From assembly GCA_017511005.1 (NCBI GenBank), contig JAFWLP010000052.1:1-64000 (forward strand): 64,000 nucleotides of DNA. Direction: 5' to 3'. A model generated the notes under the pieces. That model did no database searches. It had not been told where the DNA came from and saw only the letters and a program-made list of their open reading frames with translations. Below are positions 7,846 through 20,500 of the stretch, piece by piece. Every line of letters starts with the position of its first letter. The first letter of the stretch is position 1. The position numbers and the translations under genes were made by a program. This DNA is from Clostridiales bacterium (GTDB lineage Bacteria; Bacillota; Clostridia; Saccharofermentanales; Saccharofermentanaceae).

Positions 7846-8565
7846 TCAGCAGGGTTCACACAGCACGATGAACTCCGTGTTTGACGGATAGCAGATTCCG
7901 GTCAGGGGATCTTCTCCCCATCCGCATGCAGTGATGCAGAGCGTTTCTTCCTGAAATGTTTCCGGATCAAGATAAGGCATCAGTTCCGAGTCAATGACGT
8001 ATTTTGTATACGATATTCTGTAATCGTGCCGGACACCATCGACAGTCGTAACCGTGACGGTATCTCCGATCTTATCCTGAAGATACTGAATGGATCCGAG
8101 CTTTGTTTCAAAGTCTCCTTTCACCCTGTGTCCAAACAGGTTACAAAGACCCGGATCTCCGATATCCGCAGTTCCGGGATATCTTCCGACACCATAACGC
8201 AGCGCATTGACTGAACAGGAATCCCATACCGGTTCCTTCACCGATATGCCGGGGATCTCAAGGATTCCCAGCAAAGTCAGTGATTCATATTCTGCCGACA
8301 GGTCTCTCATGTCCTTCAGGAGTTTATCAAGACCCGCGTCCTTATCACCGTTCTCACCTTCGATTGCAAGCGCGTCAGTAACCGGCACCGTAAATGACAC
8401 TTCACTTTCCCCGTTCTTGATCGCATTTTCAGCCGCAGTGACAGCCTCATCACTATACCGCTGTCTTATGCTGCCTTTAACGGGTTCAATAAGTGCCAGA
8501 CATAGACCGCATATCATCGTGAAAACCAATGCTATACCCGCCATGACCTTTATTGCTTTTCTCAT
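7846..8565 (-). CDS. Sortase family protein with atypical active site
   Basis: A 239-residue membrane-anchored transpeptidase-like protein. It has an N-terminal hydrophobic segment (about 8-26), then a linker and a sortase barrel with LFGHR (catalytic His) and CITACG (catalytic Cys). The conserved Arg that normally precedes the last strand (for example R-F-I-V) is Glu here (NTEFIV). Extra cysteines occur near the C-terminus (GICYP and VLCEPC). It begins at ATG 8565 with an AGGAG Shine-Dalgarno, 31 bases after the giant surface-protein gene, so it is probably co-transcribed with it. That makes the giant protein with its RPQTG tail the likely substrate. The sequence is closest to the general LPXTG-transpeptidase family, and the class is uncertain. 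Confidence 0.85.
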   Translation of the reverse strand: MRKAIKVMAGIALVFTMICGLCLALIEPVKGSIRQRYSDEAVTAAENAIKNGESEVSFTVPVTDALAIEGENGDKDAGLDKLLKDMRDLSAEYESLTLLGILEIPGISVKEPVWDSCSVNALRYGVGRYPGTADIGDPGLCNLFGHRVKGDFETKLGSIQYLQDKIGDTVTVTTVDGVRHDYRISYTKYVIDSELMPYLDPETFQEETLCITACGWGEDPLTGICYPSNTEFIVLCEPC

Positions 8566-8596
8566 TTCATTCTCCTGTTAATTCATTAAACATGAT

Positions 8597-11500
8597 TCAG
8601 TCCTGCTGTTCCTTACGCGAAATGACAAACCAGATCATTGCCGTGATAACTGCAACAGATGCGATAACAGTACCTGCAGTTGAATAAGCAGGTGTTATGC
8701 CTCCGGTCTGCGGACGGTAGTGCACTGTTACAGTCTGTGATTCGTTTGCAAGATCCTCATGCCTGGAAACCAGGATCTCTCTTGTTCGGTTCTTGATTCC
8801 GCATTCATCATCAGATGCCACATCGTAGAACTTCTCGAAAACGACTATCCTGTCACCTTCTGCAAGGCCTTCGTTTGAGAACGTTGTATTAACGGTCAAT
8901 TCACCATTGGATGTCTCTGGCACGAATTCCACGATGTTCACGAGAGGCTGTCCGGCTGCTTTTATCTGTGTTCCGTCAGTCTTATAGAGCGTGGCTTCGA
9001 TCCTGTATCTTCTCCCGGCTTCAAATCCTTCATAGGAAACCCTGTCTGATACGGTTATGTCCGTAACAGCAGTCGATTCGAGCCATATCTCCTTTGAATT
9101 GAGAATGGAAGCCGAAGTCGAGACCTCGGGTCTTCTTACGGTTTGTTCCTCATCGTTCAGATCGGAATGGACAGCAAGTATAATGCCGGTCTCTTTTTCA
9201 GCCAGTTCCTCGAAAGCAACTATTTCGGCCTTCGAAAACGGAACTATAACATCCTTGAATTCAACTGTCTCAGATCCTAATGAAGAAGCCGCAACAAACT
9301 CTTTCGAGACTTTATATGCGTTGCCTTCCGGATTCTTGTACACTTCACCGGTCTCTTTGTCATAAAGCGTTCCGGTGATCCTGTAGGTCTTTCCGGGAAC
9401 AAGGTTCTCGTAAGCAACATTATCGACTATGTTTACCTTTTCTTTGTAAGTCAGCGTATGCGTCTTATTGTCGGCGTCTGTTGCTGTCGTTCTTATTTTC
9501 GGAATATTAACAGTCTGCTCCCTGTCATTGATATCAGCGTGGATGACGAGTGTGATGTTCTTATGATCCAGCGTCTCGAAAGCTACAAGACTCTCACCTT
9601 CGATCAACGATGTATCGGCCGTTACGCTTATGTCAACATAACCGTCAAGTGTCTCAGGAACAAAGGTCTTTTCAGCCGCAACGGCTTTTCCGTCTTTTTC
9701 AAGTAGAGGTTTGCCCGTTTCCTTGACCATGACTGTCATGTAGAGCTTGTACTCAAGACCCGGCGTAAGGTTCTGATAGAACACCCTGTCCGTGAGTTCG
9801 ACCTGACTGTCACACCTTACAAGATCCTCATCCGGTCCAAAAGCAGCATCAAAGAATGAGGTGTGGATCTCAGGTATATCGACTGTCTGCCCCCTGTCAC
9901 TGATATCGTTATGTGTTGCTACGGATTTGCCGTTGTGATCCAGTTCTTCGAAAGCGACCAGAGATTCGCCCTTGAGGAGCTCAGAATCAAACTCGAAAAC
10001 CAGTTCGACAAATCCTGAATCCGCATCGGGTGTAAACTCCACGGATGCCGTTACAGGGTTTCCTTCCGCATCAGTCAGCGTCTCTTCTGTACTCTTTACG
10101 TACAACGTACCTTTCATGGTGTAATCAAGTCCTGTCTTAAGGTTATTGTACGAAACGGTATCAGTCAGCCTGATCCTTTCCCCCTGAGCAGCCACGTGTC
10201 CTCCGGTTGACATATCGGTAAGGACCGTATGGATCTCGGGGAAATAAACCGTCTGTTCCTCATCGTTGATGTCAGCATGCACGGCCACCTTGATTTCCTT
10301 GTGCTCCAGTTCCTCAAAAGCAACTGCCGTGACACCCCGAAGGAGTTCTGAACTGAATCTGAACACAATGTCGACAGAACCCTCAGGTGCCTCCGGCGTA
10401 AAGTTTATAGAACCTGTTATGGCATCGCCATTCCCGTCGAGGAGCTTTTCTCCGGATTCTTTGTTCATGAGCACACCGCTGACGGTATACTCCCTTCCCG
10501 GAAGCAGATTGGTGTATTTTACCGTATCGATCAGCGTTACCGTATCTTCTGCGGCAACATGTTCCTCTGTCACGGTATCCTTCAGTGTCGTGCGGATCTC
10601 CGGAATATGGACAGTCTGATCCACATCATTGATATCTGTATGACCGGCGATCAGGACACCATTGTGGTAAAGCTTCTCGAACGCAACTGCCGTCACGTTA
10701 TTGATCGTCGTAGTATCAACGGTGAACTCCATATCGACAGTACCGATCTCATTCTCTGCCGTAAAAGTCCTGGTTACGGTACAGACATTTCCCTTGGGAT
10801 CTTTGAGTTCCTTACCGGTCTTCTTATCTATGAGCGTTCCTGTCAAGGTGTATTCTTTTCCGGCCACGAGATTGCCGTAAGATACGGCATCGACCAGAAC
10901 GGCGGTCTTTTTGAAGGTTGCCACATGATCTTCTGTCTCCGTATCGGTAAGGACAGTCCTTATCTCAGGCACATAGACCGTCTGTTCCCTGTCATTGATA
11001 TCGGCATGAACAGCAATCTCTTTTTCCTTGTATTTCAGTGTCTCAAAAGCAACGATTGTCCTGCCGGAAAGCAAGGTCGAATCAAACGTGAATTCAATAT
11101 CAACGGAACCAGACGGTTTTTCCGCCGTAAAAGAGGTCTCGCCAGTGATACCGAGCGGTCTGCCTGTTTCCTTATCCACAAGTGTCCCCGTAACCGTATA
11201 TGTTTTTCCGGCAATGAGATTCGTGTATGTAACAGTATCGACCAGTGTCGCTGCAGCACTTTGTCCGGCAACCTTGTCACCTGTACCTTTATCTTTGATC
11301 GTTGTCCTTATCTCCGGGATAACAACCGTCTGTCCTTCATCATTGATGTTGGCATGCACGGCAATGTCGGCATCCTTATATCTGAGTGTCTCGAAAGCAA
11401 CAACCGTTACGCCCTTCAGGATCGAAGTATCGACAGTGAATTCAATCTTTACTTCACCACTCGATGAGGCAGGAGTAAATTTCTTCGTGGCGGTTACACC

Positions 11501-14500
11501 AGTTGGCTTTCCCGTGTTCCTGTTCATCAGGATCCCTTCCAATGCGTATTTCTTTCCCGGGATCAGGTTGGTATATGTTACAGTATCCACGAGCACAGCT
11601 GTCTTTGAACAGACGGAAATGTGTTCCTTTGTTTCCCTGTCGACAAGAGACGTGCCGATGCCGGGGATATCCAGAGTCTGTTCAGCATCGTTTATGTCCG
11701 AATGAACGGCAACTTCTATTCCCTTGTATCTGACAGTCTCGAAAGCAACCACGGTAACGCCCTTAAGCAGAGTCGTATCGACAGTAAAAACTATCTCAAC
11801 GGTTCCCCGGGATTCCGAAGGAGTAAATCTCTTGGCTCCCGTGATGCCCAAGGATCTTCCTGTCGTCTTATTGATAAGTGTACCGGTAACTTCATATTCC
11901 CTGCCCGGGATCAGGTCCGTGTAGCTGACCGTGTCAACAAGAGTTGCCGTCTTTGAACATGCAGATATATGATCTTGTGTCCTTGTATCAAGGAGTGTTG
12001 TTCTTATGCCCGGTATGGTTACTGTCTGATCCACATCATTAATGTCTTCATGGACAGCTATAACGGAATCTCCATATGTGACAGTCTCGAAAGCAACAAT
12101 GGCGGAACCGGCCAACTTAACCGTGTCTGCAGTAAACTCATTCCTGACCGTTCCGGAAGAAGATGACGGCGTAAACTTATTTGAAGCCGTAATGCCCAAA
12201 GGCTTTCCGGTTTTCTTATCCATCAGTTCACCGTTCACCGTGTATTCCCTGCCCGGGATCAGATTGCTGTATGACACCGTATCAACAAGGACCGTTTTCG
12301 CACCGTAGGAAGCAACGTGATCTTCCGTTTCTGCATCAACGAGGGTTGTCCTGACCGACGGGATCCTGACCGTCTGATCCGCATCACCGATTTCGGCGTG
12401 GACTGCAACATCGTGTCCTTTGAAACTGACTTTCTCGAACGCGACTATCTTCTTACCTTTAAGAAGTGTCGTATCGACAGTAAACTCAACTGTTTCAGTA
12501 CCGGAAGAAGACTGCGGAGTAAACTCTTTTGATGCAGTAATACCCAGCGACTTTCCGGTAGACTTTTCGATAAGTTCACCGGAAAGAATATATGTCTTGC
12601 CCGGCATGAGATTTGAGTATGTCACGGTATCCACGAGCTTTGCGTTTTCGGAACATACCGTAACATGACTGTCCGTCTCATCATCAGTAAGACTGGTACC
12701 TATCTCAGGGATATAGACTGTCTGTGCAGCATCACTGATATCCTTGTGAGCGGCAACCAGCTCGCCTTCGGCCGAAGTCCTGTGAAGCTCTTCGAAAGCA
12801 ACGACTGTAACGTTCCTGATAATGGTCGTATCAAGAGTGTATGTAACCTTGACAGTACCAGACTGAGGAACCGCCTCCCCGTACTCATCGAACAACGCCG
12901 CAACATCAAACGACTTGCTTCCCGTGATGCTTTTCCCGTTACCGTCGAGTAACTCTTTACCTGTATCCTTATCCATCAGGACACCGGTTATCACATAATG
13001 ACCGGGCAGAAGATTACTGTAAGAAACATTGTCTTCCAAGGTCGCCGTTACAGAACAGGAGGAAACATGATCCTTATTGTGATGATCAGTCAGAACCGTC
13101 CTGACAGAAGGCGCCTTATCGTTATAGACAACCACCGCATTAACTGCATTTCCGTTCTCCCTGACTCCGTCATCGATGACCGGTGCGGCATCTGACCTGT
13201 TTCCGGAACCGAGCCTGACAACTTTGTTTCCGTTCGAGACAGTCGCGTCATTGATCCAGTGAGTTATCCATCCGGAACCGGCTCCTGTCTCGCGGATCTC
13301 ATACCAGCCTTCAGGAAGCCCTGTAAGCGAGGCGGAACCCTTGCCGCCTTCAGTTGTGATTTTGACCTTTTCTATCAGAATTCCATTGTCTGAAGCGTTC
13401 TTTCCGTTTCCTCTGTAATACACTTCGAAAGTGAAAGTCCTGGACAAGTCCCCGCCGGAACGTTCCACCTTGATGATATCGAATGAACCTTCGATCCTCA
13501 CGTTGGTAATCGCCATATTCTCGGTTACATAGTCTCCGCTCTTCAGCTCAAAATCCCTGAAGAACTGCAGAGTGCCTCCCATCCTTCTTGCGGTATAACC
13601 TTCGGGTGTCTTATAGGTATATGGTATCTCCGTGTCCTTATAGTAAGTTACCGGACATGTCTCCACCAGCCTGTACTGTCCGACAGGCAGGACAAGGGTA
13701 TCCAGACCGTCACGCGTCTTATGCTCTCCGCTGTATTCCCAGGTAAAACCGAAAGAACCTTTTCCGGTTGTCATTGCTCTGCCTGTGGCCACACGGGTCT
13801 CGGAATCTCCGCTGATCAGATATAGTTCAGCCGTAACTTCAGACGCGTCACCGTCAACCGATACATTCTTGACAAGGTTGAATTCCTGAACCTCTTTCTC
13901 ATTCTCCACGGCAAGATATGTGATCTTCCCGTCGTTGGATACATCCGAAAGATCAACGTCATAAGAATAGATGTATGTCGAGTTTGTCTCTGTCTTTGTC
14001 CAGCCGTTGTTGTTCTTCTCCTCGATGAGGATCGGGATTCCATTACCGTCAATGTAATTCTTCATCCATGTTTCTTCAACACGGTAGTGACCCAGCGGGA
14101 GACAGTTAAGGACATTAACGCTTGCGGTTGCCGTCATTCCTGCACCGGAACCTGTTGCCCTGTACCATGTAACGTTTCCATTTGAATCGACCGAACCGTT
14201 GGCGATAAGAGTATCCCTGCCTCCGTCAGTGTTGTATACCATGAACGTTACCCTGGTTACATCGAAAGGATTATCCGCAGGAACGACCTTGTTTACGCTC
14301 AGACCGGTATAGAGATAATCGTTCGTAACGCCTTCTCTTGTAACCGTCTCATCAGATACGGTTACGTCTTTCCAGTAATATGAAGATGCGCTGTTCCAGG
14401 CCTTTCCGGCTGTTACCGGAACCGCGTTGGTATAAGGTATATCAGTACCTTCATAACAGATTCCGATGGAACTCTTTATCTCCCTGACCTGATACAGGAC

Positions 14501-17500
14501 CGCGGTTTCTGAACCGTCGGTATTTTTCTCGGAAGCCGGAAGCTCGAGACGGTATGTCGTCTTGCCTGTCAGAAGAATCGAAGGATCGGCATTCTGATAA
14601 TAATCCGGAACGGTATAGGTCCAGAGCACACGGCCGTCCTTCTGAGATGATCCTGATGCGATCAGCACCGGCGAAGAAGACGAACTCATGTTCCAGATCT
14701 GATATCTGAATCCGGAGAGTTCACTCCTGACCATCGTATCATCAAGGGACTTGGTAAGCTGATAGTAACCGGCCTCAGGAAGTTCCGTAAGTTCGAGTGT
14801 GCCGTCCGGGAGCTGCTTCCAGTAATTTCTGTTCCCGTATGCCGAGTCTTTCTCGACTGAATATGAAACCGTCGCACCGAGCCTGTATCTTATGATCTGG
14901 TCATTCAGTCTGTATCCTGCCGGAGCAACTATTTCCTGTATACGCAGCGTTCCATACGGGAATCCGTTGCAGCCTGCCGGAAGATTCTTCAGATATTCAG
15001 GATTGCTTCCACCTGCGGGCTTAAGTGACTTAAGGTCAGATAATCCGATCACGGCAGAATCGCCTTTGACCTTAACGTTATAGATAACCGTTGCTTCTTT
15101 ACCGGCATCTTCAGTCCCGAGATCCTGAGCGTAATAGGAGATCCTGAACACCGCTCCAGTAACGTCGGCATTGTGAACCGTACTGCCGTTCTTAGCGGTC
15201 TTCCTGAGAGATACATCCAGAGGTGTGGTCCCAGGCTCATCTTTAACACCTATCTTCGAGACTTTACCGGCAGTCCTGACCGTTACACCATTATCGGTGC
15301 TGACTGTGCCGTCTGCAGCAACAGACACTGTATAGGTCCTGTTATCCTTCTTATAACCTTTTCCTGCCGAAATCTCTTTAAGATAATATGTTTTTCCATA
15401 ATCGGCCGTGAACATGGTCCTGGTATTTCCGTCTGCATCGACATTGAAAACGACCAGTTCATTCTTCCCTGATTCCGCATCGGACTTTGACGCATAGAGG
15501 CCATAAGATGTTCCTGCAAGTGAATAACAGGAATTGCCTTCTGTCACAGACGGATACGAAGACTCCTTGGTAAGGCTGATACTTGTTTGTTTGGGCGTAT
15601 CCTTTACGTTAACAAGAACAGGATTACCCTGGGTTACCGAAGCTTTGCCGGTACCGGAATATGTTGATACGACAGCTTTTCCGTCATTTCCGATAACGAC
15701 TTTGTAAACGGAAGCATCCAGTTCATAACCCGGTGCCGCAGCAGTCTCCTTAAGATAATAAGCAGCACCGCATGATACTTTCAAAGCCCTGTCGGTGGAT
15801 CCATCAGCTTTCACCGTGAAAGTGCCGACTGTATTGGCAGCCGAGAAAGAAGCATCCTTTGCAAGTATGTATTTCGAGCCTGCCGGACTATACGCTGCGT
15901 TTCCGTCCGTAATGCCAGGATCAGACGATGATTTCGTCAGGCTGAGCGGGATGCTTGTGGTATTTATTGCAGTAAACGAATAGGTCTGGCCTGCATTTCC
16001 GGCCGTGAATGTACGATAAAAACAATCCTTTCCGTGGGCATTTCCCTTTGTCCATCCCGAAGGTGTCTCAAGTTCAAATCCTTTAACTGACATAGTCGTT
16101 TCCATCACCTGATAAGCGTGGCCCGGGATTATCACCAGTCTGTTGCCCGATGAGGAAGAATACCCTCCTGCTATGCCTGACCATATGACAGCCGTTGATG
16201 CCGTCCTGTCCGCATTGGAGGGAACGGCTGCAGAACCCGCAGCGACACGGACATTTGCAGTGTTATCCCAAAGCTCAAACTTATATGTCTGACCAGCCAG
16301 CAGAGACCAGTTATTGCCAAGCTGCTTTGTCAGGCTGAAATATGCCGTTTTCGGAGTATCGGTGACTTTTATTATCTTTATGGTATTCCCGTTATCGATT
16401 ACAGCTCCGTTATTGACGGATACGGAACCTGTGGAGCTTATGGTAACCGTATATGTTTTCGCATCAAGCTCAAAGCCTTTTCCGGCAACTGTTTCCTTAA
16501 GATAGTAAGTTCTGCCGTACGGTGCCGTAAAAGTTGCAGCTGTGGTGCCATCGCTTCTCATTACAAAAGAAGCCACCCTTACAGTACCCTTAGGATCGGA
16601 ATAAAGCTCGTATGCAGTTCCGGCAAGATCATATATGCTGTTGGGCATGTCACCGCTGAGCGAGGGATCTGACGAATCCTTTCTGACAGTAAATTCCGTT
16701 GTCTCAGGAATATCCTTTACGTTAATGACAATAGGACTTCCCTGTATTACGGACGCTTTGCCTGTGCCTGATGATGTCGTGACAGTTGCTTTTCCGTCAA
16801 TGCCGATAACGATCTTATATACAGAGTTGTCCAGCTTATATCCTTTTGCCGCTGCCGTTTCCTTAAGATAGTAAGTAACACCGCATGATACCTTCAAAGA
16901 GCTACCGGCAGAACCGTCAGCATTTAAGGTGAAAGAACCTATAGTATTTGCAGATGAGAAAGAGGCATCCTTTGCGAGTACGTATCTGGCTCCTGCAAGA
17001 CTGTATGCGCTGTTTCCGTCTGTCACGGCCGGATCAGCCGAAGCCTTGATCAGACCGAGCCGGACATCCGTGAAATTGGTTGCGTTAAATGAATATGTCT
17101 GTCCTGCAGTTCCCGCAGTGAATGTCTTGTAAAAGCAAGGCTTCCCGTGCGCATTACCCGATGTCCAGCCGGAAGGTGTCTCTAGCACCCTGCCGTTAAC
17201 GGAAATGGTCGTTTCCAGGATCTGATATGTGTGTCCCGGAATGATCTCGAGCCTGTTGTCAGATGAAGCCTTGTATCCGCCCGCGGTATTCACGTCAGAC
17301 CATACAACGGCAGTCAAAGTTTCCGTTGTTGCCGTAGAAGGAACGTCCGCTTTGCCGGCAGCGACTTTGACACCGGAAGAACCGGCCGTATTATCCCAAA
17401 GCTCAAAATTATACGTCCTGCCTGCAAGCAGAGAATAGTTATCTCCAAGCTGCTTTGTCAGACTGAAATAAGCAGGCTTAGGGTTATCTGAAACCTTCAG

Positions 17501-20500
17501 GATCTTAATGTTGCCGCCATTATCGACTGCTGCCCCGTTATTGACCGATATGGCTCCTGCAGAGCTTACGCTAACCGTATACGTTTTCGCATCCAGATCA
17601 AAGCCTTTGCCGGCAACAGTTTCTTTAAGATAATAAGTCTTGCCGTAAGGTGTCCTGAATGCCGTATCGCAGGTTCCATTGCTCTTCATGACAAATGAGG
17701 CAACTATGCCTGTTCCGTTCAGATTGGAGTAAAGTTCATATGTGGTTCCCGCGAAACTATAAATACTGTTTGACACGGTACCGCTGAGCGACGGGTTGGA
17801 TGAGCTCTTGCCAATGGTAAATTCCGTAGTCTTTGGCATATCCTTTACGCTTACAACTATCGGATCGCCGTTGGTTACAGAAGCCTTTCCCTGACCGGAA
17901 TGTGTACTTACGGTTGCCAAACCGTCGGAAGCGATCACTATCTTATAAACCGAACCGTCCAGTTCGTAACCTTTTCCCGCAACGGTCTCTTTCAGGTAAT
18001 AAGTCTTCCCCCTGTTTACCCTGAGTCTTGTATCTGCAGTTCCGTCAGACTTCATCGTGAATGAACCCACCATTCCTTCAGCAGAGAAAACAGCATCCGA
18101 AGAGAGTACATACTTAGCTCCAGAAAGACTGTAAGCACTGTTTCCCGCAGTAATGGACACATCAGCCGAAGCTTTGGTCAGACTAAGCTGAACAGTGGTA
18201 ACATTGTTGGTCGCCGTGAACTGATAAGCTTTTCCTGCACCGGCCGTGAATGTCTGATAGAAGCATGCCTTTCCGTGTGCATTACCCTTCGTCCAGCCCG
18301 GCGGAGTCTCAAGATCAGAACCGTTGACCGTCATGGTCGTTTCCATAACCTGATATGTATGACCCGGTATGATGATCAGCCGGTTGTCAGAAGCTGAGGA
18401 ATAACCGTTTGCTATTCCTTTCCATGCGACAGGTGTTGAAGAAGATGCGCCTGCATCGGAAGGAACGGCAGCCGTTCCTGTTGCAACACGGGAATCCGAA
18501 GTATTGTCCCACAGCTCGAACCCGTATGACTGTCCGCTGAGCAATGAATAATTCGAACCCAGTTTTTTATCCAGACTGAATACGGCTTTATCCGGAGCAT
18601 CCTTGACATTGACCGTACTTACCGCACCTCCCGTGACGGTAACCTTTCCCGGTGCATCAGCCTCCCGCCAATGCACCATATTTCCCGCAGCAGAATACTC
18701 CATCACGCCGGAAGAAACGCTTCCGTCCGCATACACGTATATCCAATAGATGGTATCGTCAAGTGCGTATCCGTGAGCAGCCGCCGTCTCTTTCATATAA
18801 AGGTGAACAGCACCGGTCGTCGCCTGATATACATTACCGGTAGTACCGTCTTCTCTCATTACGAAAGTCATAATTGGATCCTGAAGTTCGTAATCACCCT
18901 GAAGACCTTTCGGACCGAAAGTACCGTACAGCGTATATGTCGTGCCTGCAAATCCGAGATAACCCGGATCAACGGAAGCTGAAGATGATTTGCCGACCGT
19001 AAAGCTTACATCGACAGTCGCGTTTTTTGTCACATTGCCGCGTGCCATAAGCTGATAGGCTTTATTCTTATCATCGCTGCTGAAACCGCTGCATCTGTAG
19101 ATCTCGCACCACCAGTCTGAGAGCACGTAACCGGGAACGTCTTCTTTACCGTTACGAACATTTTTCAGGAAGTTATAGTAATCGACAAAGACCTGCGGGA
19201 CCGAATCGGAATCACCGGGTGTCGAATCAGGCCATTTGCCGTCGTAAGCCTTGCATACCACGAAATGTGTTATGGCATACATGGCTATCCTCATCTTCCG
19301 TGAATCGTTCTTTACTCCTGGAAGGATCTCGTTACCTGTATCATGTTCCTTCCACCATTGGACACCATATTCATAAAGCTCACCCGTCGGACCGAAAGCA
19401 CATGCGGCCTGAATAAGTTTCATGTCACTATCGAGAGTGTATGATCCGTAATACTCCCTGTCACCATAACTCAGATCATCAGGGATCTTTTTCGTATCCT
19501 CTATGCAGTAAAGGACATGACTGTCCCAGGAAAGTGTGCCGCTGTTGCTGTCTGAATACACTCCGAATCCGTCATTATAAGGATGGCTGAAATAATCGGA
19601 CTGATGATATACCTGACGCTGATAAACCGTAATTCCCGAATCATGAACATTATCGGTCGCAAACATAACATCGTCATCTTCCGCTCTCAACACCAGCTGA
19701 TACGTATCACCGTCAGGATCTGTCTGTTCAGCTGAAGGTTCAGTATGTTCTTCTGCAGTATCAGAAGGAACAGCATATTCCTTCGCCAGTTCGTCTGTCC
19801 TTCCGTCAACCATCATTCCGAGTGCCGTGGAAGCGGCCTCCGAAGTCGATCCGGCAATGACATAATAATCAACCGAGTCACCATAATTGGAAGATGCTCT
19901 GAGCGTACCGTCTTCCTCAAGTGCACCGACGGTAATGACTCCGCTGATTCCGGCGGGAAGATACTTCGCCGCATCAGATCCGTTGTTGCCTGCCGAAGCC
20001 ACTACTACAGCACCGGTATTACCGATGAGTGATATGAATGCATCGTATTTTCCGATATTCCTGACGGATACAGCCATCAGGATATAATCCACACCAAGTT
20101 CCTCGGCCATCTGGACAGCAACATAGACATCGGACATATTGCCCCTGCCGTCATCTCCCAAAGCCTTGATGCTTATGATATATGCATTATCCGTCTCATT
20201 GAGTATGGACTCACACATTGCGGTACCGTGGCCGTTATGATCTTCTGTATCATCACCCCTGACCGAGTATGACTCGTTGGCGAGATTTGACCCTGTATCT
20301 ATAACGGCAACCTTTACCTTTGCATCAGGGTTTATCCTGCCTTTAAGCACCGGTCCGTTATTATCACCGCAGACGCTGAATGTTCCGTCCACGGCATACT
20401 CAATCCCTTTTTCAGCGAGTTTCTCAACTGCTTTATACAGATCCTCATCATTCTCAAAACCGAGAATGTAAGTACCGTCAAAATATATACCGAAGGACAC

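Noticed and set aside
9057..12952. Many plus-strand open frames antisense to the giant gene
   Set aside because: They recur with the repeat period and translate the reverse of the VaFE repeats, so they are repeat shadows.
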